Source: RGIG4140 sp045638265 (lineage in GTDB: Bacteria > Pseudomonadota > Alphaproteobacteria > CAAHEQ01 > UBA3637). Taken from it: a DNA stretch of 64,000 nt. Below are positions 9,301-17,769 of this stretch, in pieces. The notes under the pieces are model-generated. The model did not search any database and was not told the DNA's origin. It saw only the letters and a list, made by a program, of their open reading frames with translations. Each line of letters begins with the position of its first letter. Position 1 is the first letter of the stretch. The position numbers and the translations under genes were made by a program. The DNA lies in NCBI GenBank assembly GCA_045638265.1, contig JAZUBA010000027.1, positions 20,099 through 84,098 of the forward strand. Reading direction: 5' to 3'.

Positions 9301-10863
9301 GTTATAGCAACAGGAGCCGGCGCAGCCAGTCAACGCTCTATCGGAACAACAGTATTTTATGGTATGATTATGGCAACACTCATCGGTATTTTATTTGTTC
9401 CGGTATATTTTGTTATTTTTGATAAAATTTCACTCAAATATCTACAAAAAAAACAAACCATAAAAATGTTCTTTCTTTTGATTTTGTTTGGTTGTTTGTC
9501 AGCCTGTAAAATGGGACCCGATTATGAACAACCTCAATTTTTTACCTGTTCTGAACTGCAAAAAGCACTTGATACCAATACACAAGAAACATATCATTTT
9601 ACGCTCACAGAATTAAATGACAAAACACTGAATACGTTAATTCAACAAGCTCTTAAAAACAGTCCGACTTTAAAACAAGCACTTTGGCGTTTACGAGAAA
9701 CACGGGCAAGTTTAGCTATTTCACGAGCAAGTCTTTTCCCGATAATAGATATTTCTGCACAATATAATGATATCAAAAACAGTAAAAATATGGCTCAAAT
9801 TTTAAATGAGGATTATTTCCAAATAGGTTTGGATGCCTCTTGGGAATTAGATTTATTCGGAGGGCAACGTAGGCGTATTGAAGCTGAAAAAGCCAATTTT
9901 AAATCCACATTATATACTGTTCAAAATACAACAGTATCTTTAACAGCAGAGGTTGCTCGTATTTATATTCAAACCCATACGTTACAAGAACTCATCCGAC
10001 AAACACGAAAAAACATTCGTTTGCAAAAAGAAATGACTGACTTGATAAAAGATAAACAACAAACAGGGCTTGCAAGCAATCTTTCTTTAGAACAAGCTCT
10101 TTATTTACTTAAAAATACCTCCGCAACTTTAACAGACTTGGAATATCAATTAGCAGAAAGTCAAAACGCTTTATCGTTAATCGTTGGTTCTTTACCGGGA
10201 GAAATAGACAATTTGTTAAAAACAAACAAACAATCTCTTATTAACAGACCTTTTAATTTTGACTTAAACAAAATAACAAAGATTTCAGCCGAAGTAATTC
10301 GGTATCGTCCGGATGTACGTGCAACAGAAGAAAATCTTATTGCTCAAAATGCATTAGTAGGCACCGCCATTGCTGATATGTTTCCTAAAATCAGCTTGTC
10401 TACTTTATTGGGATTAGAATCTTTAAAATGGGGAAAACTTTGGGAAAAAGATAGTATAACACATACGATTACTCCAGCTATAACAGTACCGCTTTTCCAT
10501 TTCGGAGCATTAAAAGAAAATGTAACACTTCAAAAAGCTATAAAAGAAGAATATACGTTTGCCTATCAACAAGCACTTCTACAAGCTGCCAATGAAATAA
10601 AAAATGCAATTATTTCTCTTTATAAAGAAAAACAACATTATTTATTGTTACAAGAAACATATAATCACGCAAATACTGTTTCTCAACTTATGCAAAATAA
10701 ATACAAAAACGGCTTAATTGATTACACCGATGTTTTGCAAGCAGAACAAAATCGTCTTCAAGCTCAAATACAAATGATTAAATCCTCTGGGGCATTATAT
10801 ACCAATCTCATTCGTTTTTATAAATCAGTTGGTGGCGAATTTACTCAAAAAATAAAATATTAA
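6355..10863 (+). CDS. RND (HAE1-type) efflux pump fused in frame to a TolC/NodT-type outer-membrane factor lipoprotein
   Basis: Residues 1-1037 are a complete AcrB-like pump. It has the first TM segment and P-x-I-T-P-P-Q motif, the TM4 proton-relay pair in G-L-V-V-D-D-A-I, and the TM10 lysine in G-L-A-S-K-N-A. Residues 1038-1502 are a complete NodT-family outer-membrane factor. That part begins with Met-1038, a hydrophobic signal and lipobox L-S-A-C (Cys-1051), then M-G-P-D-Y, and two OMF repeat halves. A natural fusion would tether an inner-membrane protein to an outer-membrane lipoprotein, which is hard to picture. An A8 run just before the junction offers an alternative: two separate genes with an indel or slippage. 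The adaptor gene overlaps upstream. Confidence 0.85.
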   Translation: MNFFFITRPHFAAVIALVMVLAGIIAGFVLPISQYPDITPPQIIVSANYPGANASVLANTVATPIENQINGVEGMLYMSSTSTDTGQYTLTITFDIGTNPDIAQVKVENRLDKAKPSLPQIVVQEGLDVHQQSANILAFIALTSPKGTYSPLYLSNFAFTHIQNPFKRIKGMGDVNIYGPQHSIRIWLDVKKMNGIGIDTNEVIQAIESQNQVAGVGSLSSAPSPQNTNQVLSITTKGLLSTVEDFEDIVVRANLTGGIVRLKDIARVEMGADSYQLNASFNNQPSVVMALSQLPNSNSLEIMNNLKKEIATLEKSFPDDIKFKIVYDSTTYVRVSIQAILITLALTFLLVMAVVYLFLQDARATLIPMITIPVSLIATFIVIYILGFDINILTLFAMILAIGLVVDDAIVVVERVQYLIKQRQMTSVQASAQAMKDISSSVVATTLVLMSIFIPVALMAGMTGKIYQQFAVTLATAVFFSAVNALTLSPALCAIFLEKKKEKSLYWMMVFNSILDKCEQIYIKTVSFLCNRIKITLIITICVIGMLGLLFFFIPKGFVPQEDQGIIMASLQLPATASINQTEALLRNISVETRKIDGIQSFIGISGNSMLSAGGENIGMAAIVLTPWDKRNKANLSMDAILSKLTHKFSRLPDATINFFAMPSIPGVGNADGISFQLNALNQKTNPQELDEALQKILTFINKNNLFSFGFSPFTVDTPHVYLDIDRTKLAAYQVQLSDLFSVLQNNLGSRYVNNITLDGQINKVIIQADFLNRQDIPDIGQLYVPNISGRLIQIQNFLTEKIVVSPKIIYRFNQYLSAGVTAQTAPHVSSGTALDAIQKFLPHLGNKFSLAWTGLTLQQVETAGLAIILITLALLFSYLFLVALYESWWIAVAVILSNIFAVIGALLGLNFSGLSLNIYAQLGIVMLIGLASKNAILIVQFTTQYQRSGMETTAAALKGAKERFRAVVMTALTFILGTFPMVIATGAGAASQRSIGTTVFYGMIMATLIGILFVPVYFVIFDKISLKYLQKKQTIKMFFLLILFGCLSACKMGPDYEQPQFFTCSELQKALDTNTQETYHFTLTELNDKTLNTLIQQALKNSPTLKQALWRLRETRASLAISRASLFPIIDISAQYNDIKNSKNMAQILNEDYFQIGLDASWELDLFGGQRRRIEAEKANFKSTLYTVQNTTVSLTAEVARIYIQTHTLQELIRQTRKNIRLQKEMTDLIKDKQQTGLASNLSLEQALYLLKNTSATLTDLEYQLAESQNALSLIVGSLPGEIDNLLKTNKQSLINRPFNFDLNKITKISAEVIRYRPDVRATEENLIAQNALVGTAIADMFPKISLSTLLGLESLKWGKLWEKDSITHTITPAITVPLFHFGALKENVTLQKAIKEEYTFAYQQALLQAANEIKNAIISLYKEKQHYLLLQETYNHANTVSQLMQNKYKNGLIDYTDVLQAEQNRLQAQIQMIKSSGALYTNLIRFYKSVGGEFTQKIKY
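9446..9468 (+). other. A8 run and latent stop/start at the RND-OMF junction
   Basis: Eight consecutive A residues occupy 9446-9453. With one A fewer, the pump frame would end at TAA 9461-9463, and the outer-membrane factor would begin at ATG 9466-9468, two bases later, at normal operon spacing. The lipoprotein signal starts exactly at that ATG. No clear Shine-Dalgarno sequence precedes it, so translation would rely on coupling. A8 runs are known sites of polymerase slippage and of sequencing error. Confidence 0.6.
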
Positions 10864-10884
10864 AATTTTATAATCAATTTTTAT

Positions 10885-10913
10885 TTGACTTTAAATTAAT
10901 ACTAATATATGGT
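10885..10913 (+). promoter_or_regulatory. Sigma70-type promoter for the first O-acetylation gene pair
   Basis: TTGACT (10885-10890) and TATGGT (10908-10913) are separated by 17 bases, 46 bases upstream of the ATG at 10959. Assignment is by consensus only. Confidence 0.5.
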
Positions 10914-10958
10914 AATAATAATTTAAAGTAATTTTTATTTGTTATGAGGTTTTAATAA

Positions 10959-12710
10959 ATGAATTTGTTGAAAAAAACAGGCTTGAAGCGTTTTGTTCTG
11001 ACTGTGCTTTTAACAGGAATTTTGGTATATGCTTTTAGCATGCTATATATGGGAACAATACAAAACGATCTTGCCAGAATTGATATTACAAATATAGGGG
11101 GAAAAGATAATGCGATTGTCTTTTTATCGGATGTTGAACATCAAGAACCTAATTGGTGTAAAAAAAATAATGGTAGTTGTTCAGTTCTTACAATTAAAAT
11201 TTTACCCTTTTGGAAAAAATACAATGTAAAATTTAAAGCACTTGGCACGGGGACAATTCAAATCAATTTGTTAGGTCCGTATAAAATAGATAAAGATAAT
11301 AAAAGAGCTAAAATTTTGGTTGATTATAAAAATTTTTATGTTAATGGAAAAAATATATTTAAAAAGAAAACAAGTGTTTGGCATGATGAATCATTTAAAC
11401 ACAAAATATCAGTCAAAAATGATGAAATTATTGAATTTAAAATTGATGCTCGTCAGCATATTCCATTTGACAAACTGATGTTTTTAAGTGTTTTAATATT
11501 ATCTTTTTTCTTTTCTTATAAATTCATTCATTACATTTCAAAATTTAAAATTATTGAAAAAAATAGTCGGAGTGATGTTTTATTTGTAACTTTATTCTTG
11601 ACGCTATTATTTATACCAATGTTTTATATTTCAAATGAAGATACATCAGCTCAAGAAAACAGAATGTTAGAAAAATACCCCGCATTTTTAAATGAAAATG
11701 GTATAAATAATCAGTTCGGAATGCAATTTAATAATTGGTTTAATGATCGGTTTGGTGGCAGAGAGCAAATCATTGAATTCTATACTAACATTATGTATAA
11801 TATAAACAAAATTTATAAAAATAATAAAGCATATTTTTTTAAGGACACCGGATGGATATTTTCTAAAGTTTTTCAACCACAAACACCCTCAAAAACAAAA
11901 ATACAAAAAATCGTCCAAAGCATTCAACAATTTGACAAGTTTTGCAAAGAAAATAATATAAAATTATATGTATTAATTACTCCTCACAAAGAAATGATAT
12001 ATTCTGATTTGTTGAAAAATTATGGCTATAATTCCAAAAAAGAAAAAAAATTTCAAAACTATATTCAAGAAGTAGTTGTTTCTTTTACAGACGGGAAAAT
12101 TGTATATCCTTATAATGAACTCTTAAAAGGAAAACAAACTGATTTTGTCTTTTTTAAACAAACACATCACTGGACTGATTATGGGGCTTTTCTTGGATAT
12201 GAAAAATTAGCGACCCATATTTTAAAAGACTTTCCAAATTTTGAAAAAGTTGAACTAAATGATTATGTAATTTCTCATTCAAATTATATTAGAGACGATT
12301 GGGATAGAAAATATCATAAAGGACACACAACAAATTTACTAAACTTAAAAAACCAACCAGATGAAGAGATATTAAATACAGAATACATTTATTTTAATCC
12401 AAAAGACAAAATAAAATTAACAGAAGAACGTTCCAAATTTATAAAAGATTTTAAAAATTCTTCTGTACAAAATAATTATCGTTTATTTTTATTTGGAAAT
12501 TCGCAAAATGAAAATTTATTACAATTTATCACAGCTTCTGTTCAACAAACAAAATATTTAAGGCTAAATAAGGGACAATTTTCAGCCGATGAATCATATA
12601 AATTTATGAAACATTATAAAGATGAATTTTTAGCCTACAAACCTGATTTTGCAATCATAGCTCTTTCAGCAGCCAATCTCCAATTCTTATCTGATTTATT
12701 TAAGGACTAA
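10959..12710 (+). CDS. AlgJ/AlgX-like SGNH-type protein (DHHW family), probable polysaccharide O-acetylation partner
   Basis: The 583-residue product has an N-terminal TM segment, an extra beta-rich domain (about residues 40-165) and a second TM stretch (about 172-192). A third TM segment (about 205-225) precedes the AlgJ/AlgX-like catalytic domain. That domain shows the family features N-R-M-L-x-K-Y-P, F-N-D-R-F-G-G-R, T-P-H-K and the T-H-H-W-T-D-Y catalytic motif. Such proteins transfer acetyl groups delivered by a partner MBOAT to exported polysaccharide. That partner follows five bases downstream. The 583-residue length exceeds typical AlgJ (about 390) because of the N-terminal domain, which is absent from the paralogue at 23096-24241. 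Confidence 0.8.
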   Translation: MNLLKKTGLKRFVLTVLLTGILVYAFSMLYMGTIQNDLARIDITNIGGKDNAIVFLSDVEHQEPNWCKKNNGSCSVLTIKILPFWKKYNVKFKALGTGTIQINLLGPYKIDKDNKRAKILVDYKNFYVNGKNIFKKKTSVWHDESFKHKISVKNDEIIEFKIDARQHIPFDKLMFLSVLILSFFFSYKFIHYISKFKIIEKNSRSDVLFVTLFLTLLFIPMFYISNEDTSAQENRMLEKYPAFLNENGINNQFGMQFNNWFNDRFGGREQIIEFYTNIMYNINKIYKNNKAYFFKDTGWIFSKVFQPQTPSKTKIQKIVQSIQQFDKFCKENNIKLYVLITPHKEMIYSDLLKNYGYNSKKEKKFQNYIQEVVVSFTDGKIVYPYNELLKGKQTDFVFFKQTHHWTDYGAFLGYEKLATHILKDFPNFEKVELNDYVISHSNYIRDDWDRKYHKGHTTNLLNLKNQPDEEILNTEYIYFNPKDKIKLTEERSKFIKDFKNSSVQNNYRLFLFGNSQNENLLQFITASVQQTKYLRLNKGQFSADESYKFMKHYKDEFLAYKPDFAIIALSAANLQFLSDLFKD

Positions 12711-12714
12711 AACA

Positions 12715-14118
12715 ATGTTATTTTCTTCTATGACTTTTGTTTATTTATTTTTGCCGATTGTTTGTGCTTTTTATTTTCTTGTACGTAAAGATATGCACAA
12801 TTATATTTTATTAATAGCCAGTATCTTGTTTTATGCTTGGGGTGAACCACGATATTTGGCTATTATGTTATTAGTGATATTGGTTAATTATATTGGTGCA
12901 AACTATATAAACCATTATCATAATTTAGGTAGAAAAATATGCTTATTATTTACTATTTTAGCTAATTTGAGTTTTTTATTTTACTTTAAATATTTCAATT
13001 TTATTATTGAAAATATGAATAACCTATTCTCTACCAATATTGATGTCGTAAAAGTTGTTATGCCTATTGGTATTTCTTTTTATACTTTTCAAGCTATTAG
13101 TTATGTTGTTGATGTTTACCGTAAAGATGTTGAACCACAAAAAGATATTTATAAATTAGCACTATATATCTGCTTGTTTCCACAACTTATTGCCGGCCCT
13201 ATCGTAAAATATCATGATGTTGCTGAACAAATTAAAAGCAGAACAGTTACATTTGATAAAGTCGCTTATGGTATTAAGCGTTTTATTATTGGATTGTCAA
13301 AAAAAATGTTAATTGCCAATACATTGGGAGCTGTCGCTGATAAAATTTTTCAACAACCGGCTGAACAATTAGATATTGTAACAGCTTGGATTGGTGCAAT
13401 TGCTTATAGTTTTCAACTTTTCTATGATTTTAGCGGATATTCAGATATGGCAATCGGTTTAGGAGCTGTTTTTGGATTTAAATTTTTAGAAAACTTTAAT
13501 TATCCATATATTTCAAAATCCATTACAGAGTTTTGGCGAAGATGGCACATATCATTATCAACATGGTTTAAAGAATATTTGTACATCCCATTAGGTGGAA
13601 ATAGAGTTACAAAAATAAGAAATTGTTTTAATTTATTGGTAGTTTTTTTTGCAACAGGAATATGGCACGGAGCATCTTGGAATTTTGTTTTATGGGGAAT
13701 ATGGCATGGTATATTTATCTTGTTTGAAAAAATAACCGGTTGGCATAAAAAAGAAGGTAGTTTAGCTCTGTCCTTAATCAAACATATTTATTGTATTTTT
13801 ATTTTTGTAATAGGTTGGGTAATATTTAGAGCAGAAAATATGTCGTATGCTTATCAATATATTCAAAATATGTTTAATTTTTCAAGTATACAAAAAACTA
13901 CTTATGACTTATCTTATTACTTTGACCGCTTGGAAATTATTGCGTTTATTGCCGCTATTTTATGCTCTCTACCTCTTTTCAGAAAAATACTTGAAATCAA
14001 TCGTAAAAAAACAATATTAAGAGTTGTTGTTAATGTATGGTTGATGTTTTTGTTTTTTTGTTCAACAATGTGTATTGCGGCATCAACTTATAATCCGTTT
14101 ATTTATTTTAGATTTTAA
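12715..14118 (+). CDS. MBOAT O-acyltransferase, AlgI-like
   Basis: The 467-residue multi-pass protein has the AlgI hallmarks F-W-R-R-W-H-I-S-L-S-T-W-F, then Y-I-P-L-G-G-N-R, and the catalytic His region G-I-W-H-G-A-S-W. Proteins of this type move acetyl groups from a cytoplasmic donor across the inner membrane for polysaccharide O-acetylation. A Shine-Dalgarno AAGGA lies inside the end of the AlgJ-like gene upstream, so the pair is coupled. A second AlgI-like protein is encoded at 21672-23096 and is clearly similar over the central region. Confidence 0.9.
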   Translation: MLFSSMTFVYLFLPIVCAFYFLVRKDMHNYILLIASILFYAWGEPRYLAIMLLVILVNYIGANYINHYHNLGRKICLLFTILANLSFLFYFKYFNFIIENMNNLFSTNIDVVKVVMPIGISFYTFQAISYVVDVYRKDVEPQKDIYKLALYICLFPQLIAGPIVKYHDVAEQIKSRTVTFDKVAYGIKRFIIGLSKKMLIANTLGAVADKIFQQPAEQLDIVTAWIGAIAYSFQLFYDFSGYSDMAIGLGAVFGFKFLENFNYPYISKSITEFWRRWHISLSTWFKEYLYIPLGGNRVTKIRNCFNLLVVFFATGIWHGASWNFVLWGIWHGIFILFEKITGWHKKEGSLALSLIKHIYCIFIFVIGWVIFRAENMSYAYQYIQNMFNFSSIQKTTYDLSYYFDRLEIIAFIAAILCSLPLFRKILEINRKKTILRVVVNVWLMFLFFCSTMCIAASTYNPFIYFRF

Positions 14119-14179
14119 TTTTAAAATAAAATATTAAAAGTTATAGCAGTTTCATTTTTCAATTATTATCATAAAATGG

Positions 14180-14209
14180 TTTACATTTATATTTGTATTG
14201 GTATATATT
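14180..14209 (+). promoter_or_regulatory. Possible promoter for the glycosyltransferase genes
   Basis: TTTACA (14180-14185) and TATATA/TATATT (starting 14202 or 14204) are 16-18 bases apart, 35 bases before the ATG at 14244. GGTA and TACC flank the -10 box symmetrically. Confidence 0.35.
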
Positions 14210-14243
14210 ACCATAAAATCTATAAACACTTAAGGTATTTAAT

Positions 14244-15131
14244 ATGCGAAAAATTATATGTATTTTTTTAATTTTTATTGCAATAATAAACATTTGTCAA
14301 AATAAAATTTCCTCATTACAAAAACCAACTCAACCTTTGGCTTCTATTGTGATTACATCTTATAACAGAACTCAACTTTTACAAAGAGCCATTGAAAGCG
14401 CCATCAATCAAACATATAAAAATATTGAAATTGTTATTGTAGATGATGGTTCAAAGCAAGAAACACTTGATATATTAAAAGATTTAGAAAAATCCGATAC
14501 AAGAATAAATGTTGTTTTATTACCCAAAAATTCTGGGACAGCAGCTTTTCCTCGCGCTGTCGGAAATTCTGTTGCAAAAGGAAAATATATAACAACACTT
14601 GACAGTGATGATATTTTAATGCCTGAAATGATTGAAAAAGTAGTTAATTATATGGAAAAACATCCACATGTAACACTGCTACGTGTTTCAACAAGACATT
14701 ATAAATCCGGTAACAATCCATACACGCAAAACTGGAAATTTATGTTTCCTTTATACCATTTAATATTTTATTCCATTGGTCAGGGAGGATTTACGTTTAA
14801 GCGAGAATTTATTGAAAAACATAATATTTATCCCAATCCGAGTATGCGTTGTGGTGAAGATTGGGATTTCATCAGTAAAATGTTACTACATAAAGCAAAC
14901 TTCGCCCATTTACCAGGATATCCGCTTTATATTGTTAGAAAACATAATGAAAATTCGTATAATGATTGTTCCAAAAATATTAATGCTAGTTTTAAAAACA
15001 TAGTATATACATTAACACAAGATACTCAACAAATATCAAAATGTGAGCTTTTAAAAAAAGTTATAGAATTTAATCCTACTGTTTTTGATGAACCAACAAA
15101 AAGAGCTGGGTTAAAAGAATTTTGCCCATAA
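14244..15131 (+). CDS. Family 2 glycosyltransferase with N-terminal hydrophobic anchor
   Basis: The 295-residue product begins with a hydrophobic anchor (about residues 4-20), then a GT-A fold. The fold shows S-I-V-I-T-S-Y-N-R (nucleotide binding), V-D-D-G-S, the metal-binding D-S-D-D and a G-E-D-W-D catalytic-base region. The sugar donor cannot be read. It is the first of three related genes (14244, 15239, 16646) behind an O-acetylation pair, consistent with surface polysaccharide decoration. It lacks the C-terminal module found in the next two. Confidence 0.85.
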   Translation: MRKIICIFLIFIAIINICQNKISSLQKPTQPLASIVITSYNRTQLLQRAIESAINQTYKNIEIVIVDDGSKQETLDILKDLEKSDTRINVVLLPKNSGTAAFPRAVGNSVAKGKYITTLDSDDILMPEMIEKVVNYMEKHPHVTLLRVSTRHYKSGNNPYTQNWKFMFPLYHLIFYSIGQGGFTFKREFIEKHNIYPNPSMRCGEDWDFISKMLLHKANFAHLPGYPLYIVRKHNENSYNDCSKNINASFKNIVYTLTQDTQQISKCELLKKVIEFNPTVFDEPTKRAGLKEFCP

Positions 15132-15238
15132 AATAATTTGCATTATTTTTAATTAACACACCCAAAACAATCTAGTTATATTTTTTTTATGGTATTTTGT
15201 TTGAATATGTGCTAAAAGAGAAATATGAGGAGTATATC

Positions 15239-16612
15239 ATGAAGAAATCTATATTTATTTTGCTATTATTAATTTTGTGCAGTAGTTCATTTTTTATTTA
15301 TCAAAAAAAGAAACAACCTCTTGTCTCTGTTGTTATGCCAATTTATAACAGACCCGATTTAGCACCACGGTCTATTGAATCCATATTAAATCAGACCATG
15401 AAAGATTTTGAATTTATTATTGTTGATGACGGATCTGTTGAAGAAACAAAAAAAATACTCAAAGCTTATGCGAAAAAAGATTCACGCATCCGATTAATTC
15501 ACAATCCTCAAAACAGAGGTATTGCCTATTCCAGACAAAGGGGGCTGGATGCGGCTAAAGGAACTTTTGTTGCTATTATGGATTCAGATGATTGGTCTGT
15601 TCCGGATCGTTTAGAAAAATCCTTGGCTTTTATGTCTAATCATCCTGAAGTTACAGCAATGACCGCCGGAATTGCCTTTATACCAAAAGGAGAATTCATT
15701 CCAGAATATACCATTGAAACACCAACCCAATACTCTGTCGGAAGATTACCAGGAGAGTTTGAAGTAGAACTGATGTTTTACAATAATTTTCCAAATGCCA
15801 GTGCATTTTTCAAACGCGATTTTGTTAAAGAAAAACAGATTAAATATGATACTAATTTAGTCGCCGCAGAGGATTATGATTTTTGGAGACAATTCATTTT
15901 TAACGGAGCCAATATGGCATCTATTTCTGATGTTCTTCTCTACATTGGTCGTGATGATTTGAAACCTCAAAATTATTATAAAGCAATGAATGAAAATTCT
16001 ACTCTTATTCATAAAAAGATTTTTTCGCTGTTTTTTGTACCCACACAAAAAGAATTAAAATTTAAATACAACACTTATGAAAAATGTAAAATTTTAACAA
16101 AGATAAAAGAATCTAACTTAAAAAATCCTCGTATTCCACAAATTTACTTAGAAAATAAGTACAATTCCATGTGTCCCGTCAATTTTGAAAAATCATATTA
16201 TTTAACGCATCCTCTTAACCATTGGGATAGTTTTATTGAACAAGCAGATGAAACTAAGTGGATACGAATTTCCACAAAAAACACAGGGAAACTTGTAAAA
16301 ATCGATAGTGACAAAATTGAAATACATTGGGACGGATATCCCACAGAAACATTTGTACATCAAGAAAACGGAGAATGGATTTTTGTACCAAAAGGTGAAA
16401 TCGTAACTTTAAAACATATCAATTGGTCGGATGACTTTATTATAACAAAAGACAATAATGGTTGTCGTGTCAAAATAAAATCAGAATGTGCAAAAATCAA
16501 AAAACCGAGTGATGATACTATTTGGATTGATTGGGTAAATAGTTTATGGGCTAATGAAGAATTTAAAAGAAATGACAAAGGTTTTTATGAATTTACCCGA
16601 GAAATTGAATAA
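15239..16612 (+). CDS. Family 2 glycosyltransferase with anchor and duplicated C-terminal beta-rich module
   Basis: I placed the start at ATG 15239, with GAGGAG six bases upstream. An upstream in-frame start at 15197 has no good ribosome site and would bury the anchor. The product is 457 residues: anchor (3-18), GT-A domain with V-S-V-V-M-P-I-Y-N-R, V-D-D-G-S, D-S-D-D and A-E-D-Y-D-F-W, then a linker. Two copies of a roughly 60-residue module follow (about 324-387 and 391-455), with the pattern W-D...E-T/E-F...G-x-W/Y-x-F. The same module occurs once in the next gene. The module's function is unknown to me. Confidence 0.85.
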   Translation: MKKSIFILLLLILCSSSFFIYQKKKQPLVSVVMPIYNRPDLAPRSIESILNQTMKDFEFIIVDDGSVEETKKILKAYAKKDSRIRLIHNPQNRGIAYSRQRGLDAAKGTFVAIMDSDDWSVPDRLEKSLAFMSNHPEVTAMTAGIAFIPKGEFIPEYTIETPTQYSVGRLPGEFEVELMFYNNFPNASAFFKRDFVKEKQIKYDTNLVAAEDYDFWRQFIFNGANMASISDVLLYIGRDDLKPQNYYKAMNENSTLIHKKIFSLFFVPTQKELKFKYNTYEKCKILTKIKESNLKNPRIPQIYLENKYNSMCPVNFEKSYYLTHPLNHWDSFIEQADETKWIRISTKNTGKLVKIDSDKIEIHWDGYPTETFVHQENGEWIFVPKGEIVTLKHINWSDDFIITKDNNGCRVKIKSECAKIKKPSDDTIWIDWVNSLWANEEFKRNDKGFYEFTREIE

Positions 16613-16645
16613 GATATCATTTTTTAATTATTAAAAAAGAGAAGT

Positions 16646-17737
16646 ATGCTAAAAAAGATTTTTATTGGTATCATGTTTTGTATTATTGGTTTTGGATGTT
16701 ATACATATTTATCAAAACCTAAAATTTCTGTTGTAATGAGTACATACAACCGTGCTTCCTTTTTACCACGTTCTATTGAATCCATTCTTAACCAAACCTT
16801 TACGGATTTTGAATTTATTATTATCAACGATGGCTCACCCGATAATTCAGCTGAAATTTTAAAAAAATATGCGAAACAAGACTCTCGCATCCGAGTTATT
16901 ACAAACAAGCAAAACAAAGGATTAATTTATTCTTTGAATAAAGGATTGGATGAAGCAAAAGGCAAATATATCGCTCGTATGGACGATGATGATATTGCTT
17001 TGCCCAACAGATTTGAAAAACAGTATGCATTTATGGAAAAAAACAAAGATTTTGCTGCTGTCGGTTCTTGGGTTGCCAATCCAGATGATAACAAAAAATG
17101 GGCATTTCATAGTGAAACATCTCCTGAAAAAATAAAAGTTTTGCTATATTTAAATAAAGTGCCAATTTCTCACCCTGCCTCATTTTTAAGACGTAGTTTT
17201 TTAAACAAACATCATATTCGGTACAGTTATAAATACAAAGCTGCTGAAGATCGTAAATTTTGGTTAGATATTATAGATGCCGGTGGAAAAATAACAAACA
17301 TACCGGAAGTATTGTTATTGTTTAGATTACATGCATCAAATCCTGAACAATACTATATAGATCAAAGAAATAACGCAAACCAATTTTTTCATGATGAAAT
17401 TCTATCCAGATTTGGAAAAAATACTGATTTTGACAGTTTAAACAGGTGTAAAAATCTCAAAAAAATGGCCGTTCAAAATAAAAAAATAAAACTTATTTCT
17501 CAATCTCTTCTTGACTTATTCATTAAAGATGAGTGTCCTCTTGATGATAACAATGAAGTAGTACATCCGTTGTGGGCGGGTTATTTTAGTTTTAATGGCA
17601 ACAGGGTGTGTAGATACAAACATCCGGATTGTGCGACAATCGTTAATCAAACATCAAATGTAATGACAATCAAATGGGATGCTTGGGGAGAAGAAACTTT
17701 TGAAAACAAAGAGGGTGTTTGGTTTTTTAAGCAATAA
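16646..17737 (+). CDS. Family 2 glycosyltransferase with anchor and single C-terminal module
   Basis: The 363-residue product has a hydrophobic N-terminus (residues 5-20) and a GT-A domain with I-S-V-V-M-S-T-Y-N-R, N-D-G-S-P-D, a D-D-D-D metal motif and A-E-D-R-K-F-W. One C-terminal module (about 307-363) ends W-D-A-W-G-E-E-T-F...G-V-W-F-F. It is 33 bases behind the previous glycosyltransferase, and the catalytic halves are closely similar, so tandem duplication is likely. Because the anchor is N-terminal and the rest soluble, the side of the membrane on which it acts is open. Confidence 0.85.
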   Translation: MLKKIFIGIMFCIIGFGCYTYLSKPKISVVMSTYNRASFLPRSIESILNQTFTDFEFIIINDGSPDNSAEILKKYAKQDSRIRVITNKQNKGLIYSLNKGLDEAKGKYIARMDDDDIALPNRFEKQYAFMEKNKDFAAVGSWVANPDDNKKWAFHSETSPEKIKVLLYLNKVPISHPASFLRRSFLNKHHIRYSYKYKAAEDRKFWLDIIDAGGKITNIPEVLLLFRLHASNPEQYYIDQRNNANQFFHDEILSRFGKNTDFDSLNRCKNLKKMAVQNKKIKLISQSLLDLFIKDECPLDDNNEVVHPLWAGYFSFNGNRVCRYKHPDCATIVNQTSNVMTIKWDAWGEETFENKEGVWFFKQ

Positions 17738-17769
17738 TTTCAAATTTTAATATATGAGGGATAATTTTT

